Of a DNA stretch of 64,000 nt, positions 46,067 through 54,973 are shown one piece after another. The notes beneath the pieces were generated by a model, which did no database searches, had not been told where the DNA came from, and was given only the letters and a program-made list of their open reading frames with translations. Source of the DNA: an uncultured Gammaproteobacteria bacterium (GTDB lineage: Bacteria > Pseudomonadota > Gammaproteobacteria > HK1); the NCBI GenBank assembly GCA_958295465.1, contig OY282353.1, forward strand, positions 4,765,001 through 4,829,000, in the 5' to 3' direction. Each line of letters opens with the position of its first letter. Positions within the stretch are counted from its first letter, which is position 1. Position numbers and translations under genes: made by a program.

Positions 46067-46881
46067 GGGCGGGGCCGGGACGCCGCGGAGGCCGGCGATG
46101 GCTGCGCCTCCTCGCCTGGAGCGGGCTCGGGTTCCTGACCCTGCCGATGCTCGTGGCGCTGCCGGTCTCGCTCACCCCCAAACGCTATCTGTCGATGCCG
46201 GAAGGGGAGATCTCCCTTCGCCATTACGCGAACCTGTTCGGCAACGAGGCGTGGCTCGCAAGCATCTGGCAGAGCGCAGTCATCGCGGTGGCGGCCGCGA
46301 CGATCGCGACGGGGCTCGGCACCCTGTGCGCGATCGGGCTGTGGCGGATGTCGTCGAAGGCGTCGGAGCTTGTCCGGGGCTTTCTCCTGCTGCCCCTGAT
46401 CATCCCCCCGATCATCTCGGCCATGGCCTTCTACCGGGCCTGGGTCCGCTTCGGCCTCCTCGACAGCTACGCGGGCATGATCATCGCCCACGCCATCCTC
46501 GCGGCGCCGGTCGTCCTGATCACGGTGTCCGCCTCACTCGCCAACTTCGATCTCCGGCTGGAGCAGGCGTCGCGCAGCCTCGGGGCGTCCGCCGGCACGA
46601 CGCTGTGGCGGGTGGTCCTGCCCTCGATCCGGCCGGGCGTACTCGGCGGCGCGGTATTCGCCTTCATCCTCTCCTGGGACGAGATCGTCGTCGCCCTGTT
46701 CATCGCCAAGTTCCGGATCTCCACGCTGCCGCGCCGCATGTGGGACGGGATCCGGGAGAACACGGACCCGACCGTCGCCGCCGCGGCGGTGGTGCTGATC
46801 GTCGTCACCCTCGCCGCCCTCGCTCTCTCGTCGGTGCTCGCGCGCCGCGTGCGGCCGGCCGCGGCGCCGGAGGCGGCCTGA
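46063..46881 (+). CDS. ABC transporter permease (PotC-like)
   Basis: A 272-residue permease and second half of the membrane channel. Helices include LGFLTLPMLVALPVSLTP, FLLLPLIIPPIISAMAFYRAWVRFGLL and VVLIVVTLAALALSSVLA. The EAA loop is LEQASRSLGASAGTTLWRVVLPSIRPG, and FILSWDEIVVALFIA is a PotC hallmark. The ATG overlaps the previous stop by four bases. A 165-bp gap with no gene follows before the acyl-CoA dehydrogenase. Confidence 0.92.
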   Translation: MRAGPGRRGGRRWLRLLAWSGLGFLTLPMLVALPVSLTPKRYLSMPEGEISLRHYANLFGNEAWLASIWQSAVIAVAAATIATGLGTLCAIGLWRMSSKASELVRGFLLLPLIIPPIISAMAFYRAWVRFGLLDSYAGMIIAHAILAAPVVLITVSASLANFDLRLEQASRSLGASAGTTLWRVVLPSIRPGVLGGAVFAFILSWDEIVVALFIAKFRISTLPRRMWDGIRENTDPTVAAAAVVLIVVTLAALALSSVLARRVRPAAAPEAA

Positions 46882-47047
46882 ATGCACCGGGGTCGGTCGA
46901 TGCTGGCCGGGGGAGACGGATGGATGCCGTGACGATCGCCGCCCAGGCGCTCTCCCCGGTGCTTTCGCGCCGTGTGCGGGCGGCCACGCCGCGGCGGCGG
47001 GACTGGCCTGACGGCGCCGGGATCGAGGCCGGGCCGGGAGACCGCGG

Positions 47048-48208
47048 ATGGACATCGATCTGAGCCACGAGCAGCGGATGCTGCTCGATACGGTCCGGTC
47101 CTTCATGGAGAAGGAGCTCTACCCGCACGAGGAGGAGGTCGATCGTCGCGGCCGGGTGCCCCCGGAGCTGGGCCGCCAGATCGAGGAGCGCGCCATCGCG
47201 GCCGGCCTGTATGCCGCGAACTTGCCGGAGTCGGTGGGCGGGGGCGGGCTGGACTACCGGAGCATGGCCGTCGTCGAGCGCGAGTACGGCAAGACCAGCC
47301 ACGCGCTGCATGCGTGGATCGGCCGGCCGACCGAGATCCTGCTCGCGTGCGAGGGCGAGCAGAGGGAGCGTTACCTGCTGCCCTGCGTGCGGGCCGAGAA
47401 GCGCGAGCTCTTCGCCCTCACCGAGCCCGAGGCGGGGTCCGACATCATGTCCATGAAGACCGCCGCGCGGCGCGACGGCGACGACTGGATCCTCAACGGC
47501 GCCAAGCACTTCGCCTCCGGGCCGGTGATGCCGGACTTCGCCATCGTATTCGCCGCAACGGGAGTGGATGACACGCCGCGCGGCCCGCGCAAGCGCATCA
47601 CCGCATTCCTGGTGGACGTGGGGGAGCCGGGCTTCGAGATCGCGGAAGGAAGCCGCTGCGTCAGCTACCGCGGCCACCACACGTTCCGGCTCCACTTCTC
47701 CGACGTGAGGCTCGGGCCGGGGCAGATCCTGGGGGAGGAAGGACTGGGGCTGGAGCTGTCCGGAAAGTGGCTGGGGATGGGCCGCGTGTGGGTCGGGGCG
47801 ACCTGCTGCGGCAAGGCGGAGCGGCTGCTCGGCCTCGCCACCGAATGGGCCGCCATGCGCCGGCAGTTCGGCCGGCCCATCGGACAGTTCCAGGCGACCG
47901 GATTCAAGCTCGCGGACACGGCGGTCGAGCTCAGGGCGGCCGATCTGCTGGTGATGCATACGGTGGACAAGGCGGACCGCGGCAGGATGACGGATGCGGA
48001 CGCGGCGATGGTCAAGCTCTACTGCTCGGAGATGCTGGGCCGGGCCGCCGACCACGCGGTGCAGATCCACGGCGGCATGGGACTCATGGAGGAGCTCCCG
48101 GTGCAGCGCCTGTGGCGTGACGCCCGGCTGGAGCGGATCTGGGACGGCACCTCCGAGATCCAGCGCCACATCATCACGCGCTCCATCCTCCGGCCCTTCG
48201 GCGCATGA
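47048..48208 (+). CDS. acyl-CoA dehydrogenase (probable butyrobetainyl-CoA dehydrogenase)
   Basis: A 386-residue FAD flavoprotein of standard length. FALTEPEAGSDIMSMKTAARRDGDDWILNGAKHFASG binds FAD and substrate; RRQFGRPIGQFQATGFKLAD and the C-terminal QIHGGMGLMEELPVQRLWRDARLERIWDGTSEIQRHII are family signatures. No Glu is evident at the classic catalytic loop position by eye. In this locus it most likely oxidises gamma-butyrobetainyl-CoA to crotonobetainyl-CoA, the substrate of the CaiD-like hydratase. Its stop overlaps a short duplicated start of the next gene. Confidence 0.88.
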   Translation: MDIDLSHEQRMLLDTVRSFMEKELYPHEEEVDRRGRVPPELGRQIEERAIAAGLYAANLPESVGGGGLDYRSMAVVEREYGKTSHALHAWIGRPTEILLACEGEQRERYLLPCVRAEKRELFALTEPEAGSDIMSMKTAARRDGDDWILNGAKHFASGPVMPDFAIVFAATGVDDTPRGPRKRITAFLVDVGEPGFEIAEGSRCVSYRGHHTFRLHFSDVRLGPGQILGEEGLGLELSGKWLGMGRVWVGATCCGKAERLLGLATEWAAMRRQFGRPIGQFQATGFKLADTAVELRAADLLVMHTVDKADRGRMTDADAAMVKLYCSEMLGRAADHAVQIHGGMGLMEELPVQRLWRDARLERIWDGTSEIQRHIITRSILRPFGA

Positions 48209-48304
48209 CCTCCGCCCGGCGCCGCAACCTGGCAATGGCGGCACGTCGGTCCCGGGAAAGGGAACCCCTCGGCGCATGAATCCGGCGCGGCGCCGCAACC
48301 TGGA
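48199..48304 (+). repeat. 72-bp duplication of the ligase start region
   Basis: The stretch from 48198 (CGGCGCATGA... ending GGCGCCGCAACCTGG) recurs at 48270. Both copies have an ATG: the first (48206) overlaps the dehydrogenase stop and opens a 24-codon frame whose TGA overlaps the second ATG (48276), the ligase start. The original gene probably began at 48206. The duplication inserted a small upstream ORF linked by ATGA at both ends. Confidence 0.7.
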
Positions 48305-50474
48305 GCGGCTGCTGAACCCGCGCCACGTGGCGGTCATCGGCGGGCGGGAGGCGGAGGTGGTCGCGGGGGAGTGCGCACGGATCGGTTACCGGGGGCCGGT
48401 CTGGCCGGTCAATCCGCGCCGGGAGACGATCGGCGGGCACCAGTGCTTCAGGACCGTCGAGGATCTCCCGCAGCCGCCCGACGCCGCCTTCATCGCGGTC
48501 CCGCGCGAGGCGGCCGTCGACACGGTGGCGCGGCTGGCCGGGATGGGGGCCGGCGGGGCCGTCTGCCATACCGCGGGGTTCGGGGAGACGGGGGCGGAGG
48601 GCGCCAGGCTGGAGGCGGCGCTCGTGGAGGCGGCGGGCGACCTCGCCCTCGTCGGGCCGAACTGCTACGGGATCATCAACTACCTCGGCCGGGCCGCCCT
48701 GTGGCCTTTCGCCCACGGCGGCTCGTGCCCGGGCTACGGGGCCGCGATCCTCACCCAGAGCGGCATGCTCTCCTCCGACCTCACCATGAGCCGGCGCTCC
48801 ATGCCCTTCGCGTTCATGGGGTCGGTGGGGAACCAGGCGGCGGTGACCCTGGCGGACTTCGTCGACGTCCTGGCCGGATACCGCGGGGTGCGCGCCATCG
48901 GACTCCACGTCGAGGAGATCCCGGACGTCGCGCGTTTCTGCGAGGCGGTCCGCAAGGCCGTGGCCGCGGACGTGCCGGTGGTCGCGATGAAGACCGGCGT
49001 GTCGGAGGTCGGGGCACGCCTGGCCGCCAGCCACACGGGCGCGCTGTCGGGCACCGACGACCTCTACCGAGCCCTGTTCGACCGCCTCGGGATCATCCGC
49101 GTGACCACACCGGCGCAGATGCTGGAGACGCTGAAGTTCCTGTGCGTCGCGGGCGTGCCGGAGGGAGATCGGATCGCCGGCATCACCTGCTCGGGCGGTG
49201 CGGCGGCGATGCTCGCCGACTACGCCGAGGCTCTCGGATTGCGGTTTCCCCCGCCCTCCGGGGAGGCGGCCGGACGCCTCGCACGGCGCCTACCCCATAC
49301 CGCCACGGTGTCGAACCCGCTCGACTACACCACCCCGATCTGGGGGGAGCCGGAGAAGGTCCGGCCTGTGTTCGAGGCCATGTTCGAAGACCCGTACGAC
49401 GCGGCCGTGATCGTGCAGGACTATCCCCTGGACGGCCTCGACGAAAGCAGGCCCAGCTACCTCGCCGACGCGAGGGCGTTCGTCGCCGCGACCCGGGCGG
49501 CGGGGGTCCCGGCGGCGGTGTGCAGCACGTTGCCGGAGAACATCGATCGGGGGACCAGGGAGATGCTGATCGCCGACCATGTCGCGCCGATGCAGGGAAT
49601 TCGCGAGGCCCTGGAGGCCATCGCCGGCGCGGTATGGCACGGGAGGCGCCGGGCGCGGGTCCGGCGTGACGAACGCAGGATCGGTCCCGCGACGACGGGT
49701 GCATCCCCCTCGACCAGTGGGTGGGTCCCGCGTGACGAACGCGGGGGCGGCCCCGTGCCGGCCCTTCCCGGACCAGCGTGTGCCATCGACGAGGGGGAGG
49801 CCAAGGCGTGGCTGCGCCATGCCGGGATGCCGGTACCCGCCGGCCGTGTCGCCGGCGGGCGGGAAGCGCCGGATGCCGCCGCGGAGATCGGCTTTCCGGT
49901 CGCGGTGAAGATGCTGAGCGATCGCCTGCCCCACAAGACCGAGGCCGGCGCCGTGGCCCTGGGGCTTTCGAGCCGCGAGGAGGTGGAGGATGCCGTCGCC
50001 CGGATCCGCGCCGCGGTTCGACGCCACGATGCCGGGGCGCTGTCCGATCGCTTTCTGGTCGAGAAGATGATCGAGCCGCCGCTGACGGAGCTTCTGGTCG
50101 GCATCCGGGCCGACCCGCGGTTCGGGCTCGCGATGACCCTCGGGAGCGGTGGCATCCTGACCGAGCTGGTCGCCGATGCGGTCACCATCCTGCTGCCGGC
50201 GGACGCAGACGACGTCGAGGAGGCCTTGGGACGTCTGCGGGTCTCCCGCCTGCTGGATGGATTCCGGGGCGGGCCGCCGGCGGATCGGGCCATGCTCGTC
50301 GAAGCGCTGTGCGTCTTCGCCGATCACCTCTGCCGGTACGCGGGCGAGGTCGTCGAAGTGGAGATCAACCCGCTGTTCGTCCTGCCGGATCGCGTCTGCG
50401 CGGTCGATGCCCTGATGCAGATGAGGAGCGAACCCGGATTTCTCACCAGCCCCCGGCTGCGGACGCGGATCTGA
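48276..50474 (+). CDS. acyl-CoA ligase, ADP-forming (acetate--CoA ligase family)
   Basis: A 732-residue enzyme. The N-terminal CoA-binding domain reads LLNPRHVAVIGGREAE and VWPVNPRRETIGG. The CoA-ligase domains contain LVGPNCYGIINYLG, ILTQSGMLSSDL, SVGNQAAVTLADFVD and AASHTGALSGTDD with the likely phospho-His. The C-terminal ATP-grasp domain contains GFPVAVKMLSDRLPHKTEAGAVALGL and EVEINPLFVLPD. It forms acyl-CoA with NDP release. In this operon it is the best candidate to activate butyrobetaine or carnitine. A 66-bp-period repeat lies in the linker between the ligase and ATP-grasp parts. Confidence 0.88.
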   Translation: MNPARRRNLERLLNPRHVAVIGGREAEVVAGECARIGYRGPVWPVNPRRETIGGHQCFRTVEDLPQPPDAAFIAVPREAAVDTVARLAGMGAGGAVCHTAGFGETGAEGARLEAALVEAAGDLALVGPNCYGIINYLGRAALWPFAHGGSCPGYGAAILTQSGMLSSDLTMSRRSMPFAFMGSVGNQAAVTLADFVDVLAGYRGVRAIGLHVEEIPDVARFCEAVRKAVAADVPVVAMKTGVSEVGARLAASHTGALSGTDDLYRALFDRLGIIRVTTPAQMLETLKFLCVAGVPEGDRIAGITCSGGAAAMLADYAEALGLRFPPPSGEAAGRLARRLPHTATVSNPLDYTTPIWGEPEKVRPVFEAMFEDPYDAAVIVQDYPLDGLDESRPSYLADARAFVAATRAAGVPAAVCSTLPENIDRGTREMLIADHVAPMQGIREALEAIAGAVWHGRRRARVRRDERRIGPATTGASPSTSGWVPRDERGGGPVPALPGPACAIDEGEAKAWLRHAGMPVPAGRVAGGREAPDAAAEIGFPVAVKMLSDRLPHKTEAGAVALGLSSREEVEDAVARIRAAVRRHDAGALSDRFLVEKMIEPPLTELLVGIRADPRFGLAMTLGSGGILTELVADAVTILLPADADDVEEALGRLRVSRLLDGFRGGPPADRAMLVEALCVFADHLCRYAGEVVEVEINPLFVLPDRVCAVDALMQMRSEPGFLTSPRLRTRI
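49657..49755 (+). repeat. 33-bp direct repeat inside the ligase linker
   Basis: GGGTCCGGCGTGACGAACGC-type units start at 49657 and 49723 (33 bases each, about 28 identical, 66-base period). They keep the frame and encode an Arg/Gly/Pro-rich linker (RRDERRIGP, PRDERGGGP). It is an in-frame palindrome-bearing insertion at a domain boundary, where it can be tolerated. Confidence 0.65.
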
Positions 50475-50729
50475 CGGCATCGACCGCGCTGTGACGCGCC
50501 GTCCCTGGCACGCTCCCTTCGGGCGCACTGCGTGCGACCGCATCCGCTCCCGGCGGATTCGTGAACGCGGTCAAGGTGCTCGACGTACCGTCAAGTACGC
50601 CCCCGCGCCCCGTTTACACGGGTGCAGGCCTTGACTCGGGTTCGCTCTTGCCGCTGCCGCCATCTCCGCGCCACCCAGTCAAGACCCCGGGCGCAGGCCT
50701 CGCTTCGCCGCCTTGATGAGAAATTCGGG

Positions 50730-52214
50730 CTAGCGCATCACGAAAGGGTTCGCCATCGGCACGCTGGAAAGGTTCATCCAGATCGTCTTGGGGCGGGTGT
50801 AGTCGTAGATGGCCTGGAAGCCGCTCTCGCGCCCGTAACCGGAGCCCTTGAAGCCGCCGAACTCGGCGATGGGGGAGACGGCGCGATAGGTGTTGACCCA
50901 GACGATGCCGGCGCGCGTGGCCTTCGCGACCCGTAGCGAGCGGGCGCTGTCCCGGGTGAAGATGCCCGCAGCGAGGCCGTGCCGGGTGTCGTTGGCGAGG
51001 CGAACGACCTCCTCCTCGGTCTTGAACCGCAGCACGCTCAGCACCGGGCCGAACAGCTCGGTGTCGACGATGCGCATCTCCTGCCGCGGACAGGCGATGA
51101 TCGTGGGCTCGTAGTACCAGCCACGGTTGAGCCGAGCCGGCCGCTGCCCGCCGTGCAGGAGCGTGCCGCCCTCCTCCACCGCGGCCGCGACCTCCCGCTC
51201 GATCCGTTCGAGCTGGGCGGTGGTCGCGAGCGGCCCCATCTGTGTCGCCTCGTCCAGGGGATCGCCGATCACGATCTCCTTCGCCCGGCCCACCATCTCG
51301 TCCAGGAAGCGATCGGCGACGTCCTCTTGCAGGTACAGGCGCGATCCGGCCACGCAGCTCTGCCCGCTCGCCCCGAAGATCCCGGCGATGGAGCCGTTGA
51401 CCGCGCTCTCGATGTCCGCGTCCTCGAACACCATGAACGGAGACTTGCCCCCGAGCTCCAGCGAGACTTCCGCGAAGTTCTCGGCCGAGTTCCGCACGAC
51501 GTGGCGCGCGGACTCCGGCCCACCGGTGAAGCTCACCCTGGCCACCAGGGGGTGCGAGGTCAGGACCCGGCCGCAAGGATCGCCGTGGCCGGTCACGACG
51601 TTGACGACCCCCGGTGGGAAGCCCGCCTCCTCGATCAGCCGGCCGAACTCCAGCATCGCGGCCGAGGCATGCTCCGACGCCTTGAGCACCACCGTGTTGC
51701 CGGCGGCCAGCGCCGGCCCGAGCTTGACGGCGACGAGGAAGAGCTGCGAATTCCACGGCACCACCGCGGCCACCACCCCCAACGGCTCCCGCGTGGTGAA
51801 GACGCAGAGGTCGGGCTTGTCGATCGGCAGGGTGTCGCCATGCACCTTGTCCGCGCAGCCGGCGTAGAAGTGGAAGAACTCCGCGATGTACTTCGCCTGC
51901 CAGCGGGTTTCCTTGAGCATCTTGCCGGTGTCGACGGTCTCGGTGCGGCCGAGCTGCTCGGAGCGCTCGGCCAGCATATCGGCGAGCCGGCGCAAGATGC
52001 GCCCGCGCTCGGAGGGGGTCATGCGCGCCCACGGGCCTTGCGAGAAGGCGCGGTGCGCCGCCGCCACGGCGCGGTCCACGTCACCGGCGGTGGCCTCGGG
52101 GATCACTGCCCAGGCTTCACCGGTGGCCGGGTTCATGCTCTCGAAGGTGTGCCCGTCTCCGGCGTCCACCCAGGCGCCGTCGATCAGCATTTGGTAGTGG
52201 ACGAGTCGGGTCAT
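50730..52214 (-). CDS. aldehyde dehydrogenase (betaine/trimethylaminobutyraldehyde type)
   Basis: A 494-residue NAD(P)-dependent aldehyde dehydrogenase. VVPWNSQLFLVAVKLGPALAAGNTVVLKASE forms the nucleotide site. The general-base Glu is in LELGGKS and the nucleophilic Cys in GASGQSCVAGSRL. FGPVLSVLRF and PIAEFGGFKGSGYGRE close the active site. In carnitine loci such enzymes oxidise 4-trimethylaminobutyraldehyde or betaine aldehyde; substrate choice here is inferred from neighbours. It is divergent from RidA. Confidence 0.92.
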   Translation of the reverse strand: MTRLVHYQMLIDGAWVDAGDGHTFESMNPATGEAWAVIPEATAGDVDRAVAAAHRAFSQGPWARMTPSERGRILRRLADMLAERSEQLGRTETVDTGKMLKETRWQAKYIAEFFHFYAGCADKVHGDTLPIDKPDLCVFTTREPLGVVAAVVPWNSQLFLVAVKLGPALAAGNTVVLKASEHASAAMLEFGRLIEEAGFPPGVVNVVTGHGDPCGRVLTSHPLVARVSFTGGPESARHVVRNSAENFAEVSLELGGKSPFMVFEDADIESAVNGSIAGIFGASGQSCVAGSRLYLQEDVADRFLDEMVGRAKEIVIGDPLDEATQMGPLATTAQLERIEREVAAAVEEGGTLLHGGQRPARLNRGWYYEPTIIACPRQEMRIVDTELFGPVLSVLRFKTEEEVVRLANDTRHGLAAGIFTRDSARSLRVAKATRAGIVWVNTYRAVSPIAEFGGFKGSGYGRESGFQAIYDYTRPKTIWMNLSSVPMANPFVMR

Positions 52215-52374
52215 CGTTGCCTGCCCTCCGTGCCGGTCGATTCATTGCAGGTTCATTGTCGTTCCCCGCGCGGTCTCCACGACGGAATTTTCGACACTCA
52301 TTGGCGAATTATCTCGACTCCCTGCACGTCCGCATGGATAGCCTCAAGATGATCCGGAAGGAGCGATGACGCCG

Positions 52375-52767
52375 ATGACGAAGCGCAGGAAGCAGGTGAT
52401 CGGGGAGCCGTTGGTGATCGGCGGGCGGCGGCTCTCCCTGTCGCGCGCGGTGCGCGCCGGTGACTTCGTGTTCCTCACCGGGCAGATCCCGTTGCGGGAC
52501 GGAGCGCCGATGACCGAAGGGACGATCGAGGAGCAGACCCACGCCGTCCTTGGCGAGATCAGGAAGACGCTCGCCGCGGCCGGCTGCGAGCCGGGGGACG
52601 TGGTGAAGGCCATGGTCTGGCTGACGGATCGGGCCGATTTCCCGGGCTTCAACGCCGTATACGCCGAGTACTTTCCGGACGATCCCCCTGCCCGCTCGGC
52701 GGTGGTGAACGATCTGCTCGTGGATGTGCGCGTGGAGGTCGAAGTGGTGGCCTTCAAGCCGCAATGA
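52375..52767 (+). CDS. RidA family protein
   Basis: A 130-residue YjgF/YER057c/RidA protein (deaminase of reactive enamine/imine intermediates). GDFVFLTGQIPLRDG, TIEEQTHAVLGEIRKTLAAAGCEPGDVVKAMVWLTDRADFPGFNAVYAEYFPDDPPARSAVV and VDVRVEVEVVAF follow the family. The usual R-P before S-V near the active site is present as ARSAVV. Two ATGs are possible (52366, 52375). It closes the catabolic locus and would protect against reactive amine products. Confidence 0.88.
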   Translation: MTKRRKQVIGEPLVIGGRRLSLSRAVRAGDFVFLTGQIPLRDGAPMTEGTIEEQTHAVLGEIRKTLAAAGCEPGDVVKAMVWLTDRADFPGFNAVYAEYFPDDPPARSAVVNDLLVDVRVEVEVVAFKPQ

Positions 52768-52804
52768 GGCGATGGTCTCGAACCCCTGACCACTCAGCCT
52801 GAGG

Positions 52805-53030
52805 TGGACCGCCGGCGACAGCCATCCGGGCAAGCTGTTCCGCAGCCCCGGAATGGCCGTCTACCGGGAAAGGATCGATGCACGCCTGTGCACGGCCTGC
52901 CATATCGAGCACCGTCCCGAAATCACGCGCGCGGGCGCGGTCACCGTGGCGGCGGATTTCTGTGTGGCGTGCCACGCCGAGGGCGAGCAGGACGTGCGGG
53001 CGGTCCGGCCGATGCCGCGAAACAGGTAGA
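52805..53030 (+). pseudogene. fragment of a multiheme c-type cytochrome
   Basis: The frame encodes AGDSHPGKLFRSPGM, then CTACH and CVACH heme-binding motifs 30 residues apart (LCTACHIEHRPEI, DFCVACHAEGEQD). It has no start codon and runs into a stop shortly after RPMPRN. It is a piece of a cytochrome c3-like domain, broken at both ends. Its 3' side abuts an inverted transporter fragment. Confidence 0.6.
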
Positions 53031-53301
53031 AGTAGCCAATCTCCGCGAATCCGACGCACAGGCCCGCTCCCGCCGCCCAAGCGTACGCGGTCGGTGAGAG
53101 CTTCAGCACCTGGCCGCCGCGAGCAAGAAGTACGAGTACGAACGTACTGGATGCGGCGAGCGCGGCGAGTTGAAGGCAGATCGTGGCGAGCACCGTCGAC
53201 GTGGCGGATTCCGGAACGCAGGTGCTCGACACCTTCACGAGCAGGTTGTAGCCGGCGTAGAGCGCCGTGATCGCGATCAACAGGAAGGTGCCGGTCCACA
53301 T
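53012..53301 (-). pseudogene. N-terminal fragment of a DMT/EamA-family transporter
   Basis: About 97 residues from an ATG at 53301 form three hydrophobic helices (GTFLLIAITALYAGYNLLVKV, STVLATICLQLAALAASSTFVLVLL, YAWAAGAGLCVGFAEIGYFYLFRGIG), typical of an EamA-type permease. The frame then enters the antisense of the cytochrome fragment. The remaining helices are gone, so this is a rearrangement breakpoint near 53015. Confidence 0.6.
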
Positions 53302-53359
53302 CTCGAAGTCTCCGTAACGATACCGACGGCTCTCCGACCCTGCGCCTCGCCAAGCGCCG

Positions 53360-53752
53360 TCAACCCGGACCGTTCCCGGCTTGCCCGCCGTACATGCTGA
53401 TTTCGATGAGGTTCCCGTCCGGATCGGTGAAGTAGACCGACGTCATCGCACCGGCTGCGCCGGTCTTGGCGACCGGTCCTTCGATGATCTCGATTCCCTC
53501 GCCGCGGAGATGCGCGATGACATCGGACAACGGCCACGTCGTCACGAGGCACAGGTCCCCCGATCCGACCGCAGCGTGATTTCTCGTTTCCTGGCCGAGG
53601 GCCTGCAAATTGATCTTCTGGTTTCCGAAGTGCAGCGCCCGGCGTCCGTTCGCGAACGTGGAGTCCGTGACCAGCAACGCCCGCTTGTAGAAGGCGACCG
53701 ATGCCTCGACGTCGCCGACGGTCAGAACCAGATGGTCGATGTGGCTGATCAT
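53360..53752 (-). CDS. VOC/glyoxalase-family protein
   Basis: A 130-residue vicinal-oxygen-chelate protein. It starts MISHIDHLVLTVGDVEASVAFY (first metal His in HIDH) and contains ALHFGNQKINLQ, SGDLCLVTT and VYFTDPDGNLIEISMY with the distal Glu. It is like the STM3117-type glyoxalase-related proteins. Metal ligands look complete; substrate unknown. It survives intact between two rearranged zones. Confidence 0.88.
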   Translation of the reverse strand: MISHIDHLVLTVGDVEASVAFYKRALLVTDSTFANGRRALHFGNQKINLQALGQETRNHAAVGSGDLCLVTTWPLSDVIAHLRGEGIEIIEGPVAKTGAAGAMTSVYFTDPDGNLIEISMYGGQAGNGPG

Positions 53753-54019
53753 GCAATCGCTCCCCGCCGGTCCGACACACCGGCTTCGATGAGGCCGTCA
53801 CGGGACCCTCCATATGCAGCCATCCAGCGTCCATCCGGATCTCAGGCGTTGACTTCTTCGGCCGGCGGAAGTCTCTGCGACGGAACGGCCCGATGGCTCC
53901 TGCGCGGAAGACCTGGACGGCGACCAGCCAAGCCCGATAGTCCAGACTTGGCTTTCGGTGAATCTCGCAACGGCCGAGCCTGTTGTCGCCCTCGGTCCAG
54001 CCCGGCCCACTCGCCCAGC
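53753..54019. other. intergenic, no supported feature
   Basis: About 270 bp between the VOC gene start and the deleted dehydrogenase copy. Frames present are short and lack motifs. Confidence 0.5.
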
Positions 54020-54745
54020 TTACGCCCGCAGCCGCTCGTTCCCGGGGTCGTACGCGGGCTCGGCCAGCACCGTCGCCGCGCGCGGCTCGCCGAGGACGTC
54101 GATGGCGAACGTCGTGCCCGGCGCGGCCAGACGAGGCTCGACGTAGGCGAAGCCCAAGCTCCTGCCGGTGTAGTGGCCGTAAGCGCCGGAGGTGGTGACC
54201 CCGACCGCCTTCCCGTTCGCGATCACCGGCTCCCCGCCGTGCACGTCGCAATCTCCCGGCTCGACCTCGACGTAGACGAGCTGCGTCGCGATACCCGCCT
54301 GCTTCACCCGCTGCGTCGCCGTCTTGCCGATGAAGTCGTCCTTGCCGAAGGCGGCGAAGCGCTCCATGTCCGCCTCGACCAGGGTGATCTCGTTGGTGAG
54401 TTCCGCCCCCCAGCCCCGGTACGCCTTCTCCATGCGCAGCGAATTCACCGCGTAGGTCCCGAAGTCCGCGATGCCGAACGCCTCCCCGGCCGACCACACC
54501 GCGTCGTACAGATCGGCGAGACGCTCCATCGGACAGTGCAGCTCCCAGCCCAGCTCGCCCACGTAGTTCACCCGCAGTGCGCGAACCGGGATCCCAGCCA
54601 CACCACCATCACCTCGTCGTGCTCCAGGAACTCCCGGATCGGCTCGGTGACGAGATAGGTGTGCTCCATGTTGGTGATCGGCACGTCGGTGCCCGCCATC
54701 CGGCTCACTTGGCGCGCGTAGCACCCGGCCGCGTTCACCACTATT
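54020..54745 (-). pseudogene. deleted copy of the dimethylglycine-dehydrogenase-like gene
   Basis: Bases 54020-54600 match the 3' end of the intact gene (58067-58645) with only scattered differences. This part encodes VRALRVNYVGELGWELHCPM through the C-terminal NERLRA. At 54601 the match jumps to the part equivalent to 59757-59903 (GcvT-proximal half of the flavin domain), with a frame change at the junction, and then ends. About 1.1 kb is missing internally and the 5' end is absent. No functional enzyme can be made, though a GcvT-domain peptide is conceivable. Confidence 0.88.
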
Positions 54746-54973
54746 GATGTTCATCGGCACGACGCCGTGCGCGTGTGTGCGTGGACGATGCGCAGATGTG
54801 CCTGCTCGATTGCCATATCCTCGTTCTTCTATCCACGTTCCTGGGTAAGATCCTGTCCTGTGGTGGCCGAAGCCATCGGCGAACGGCGTCACGAGCCGGA
54901 GGAAGCGCTCGCTACGGCTCCGGTTTTCCGGCAATTGACCGCCCGAGCCTGGAATCGACGAGCGAGCTTCGCT

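Noticed and set aside
52770-52805. tRNA 3'-end or integration-site remnant near TCGAACCCCTGACC
   Set aside because: Only one arm-like string resembles a reverse-strand tRNA; no other stems are present.
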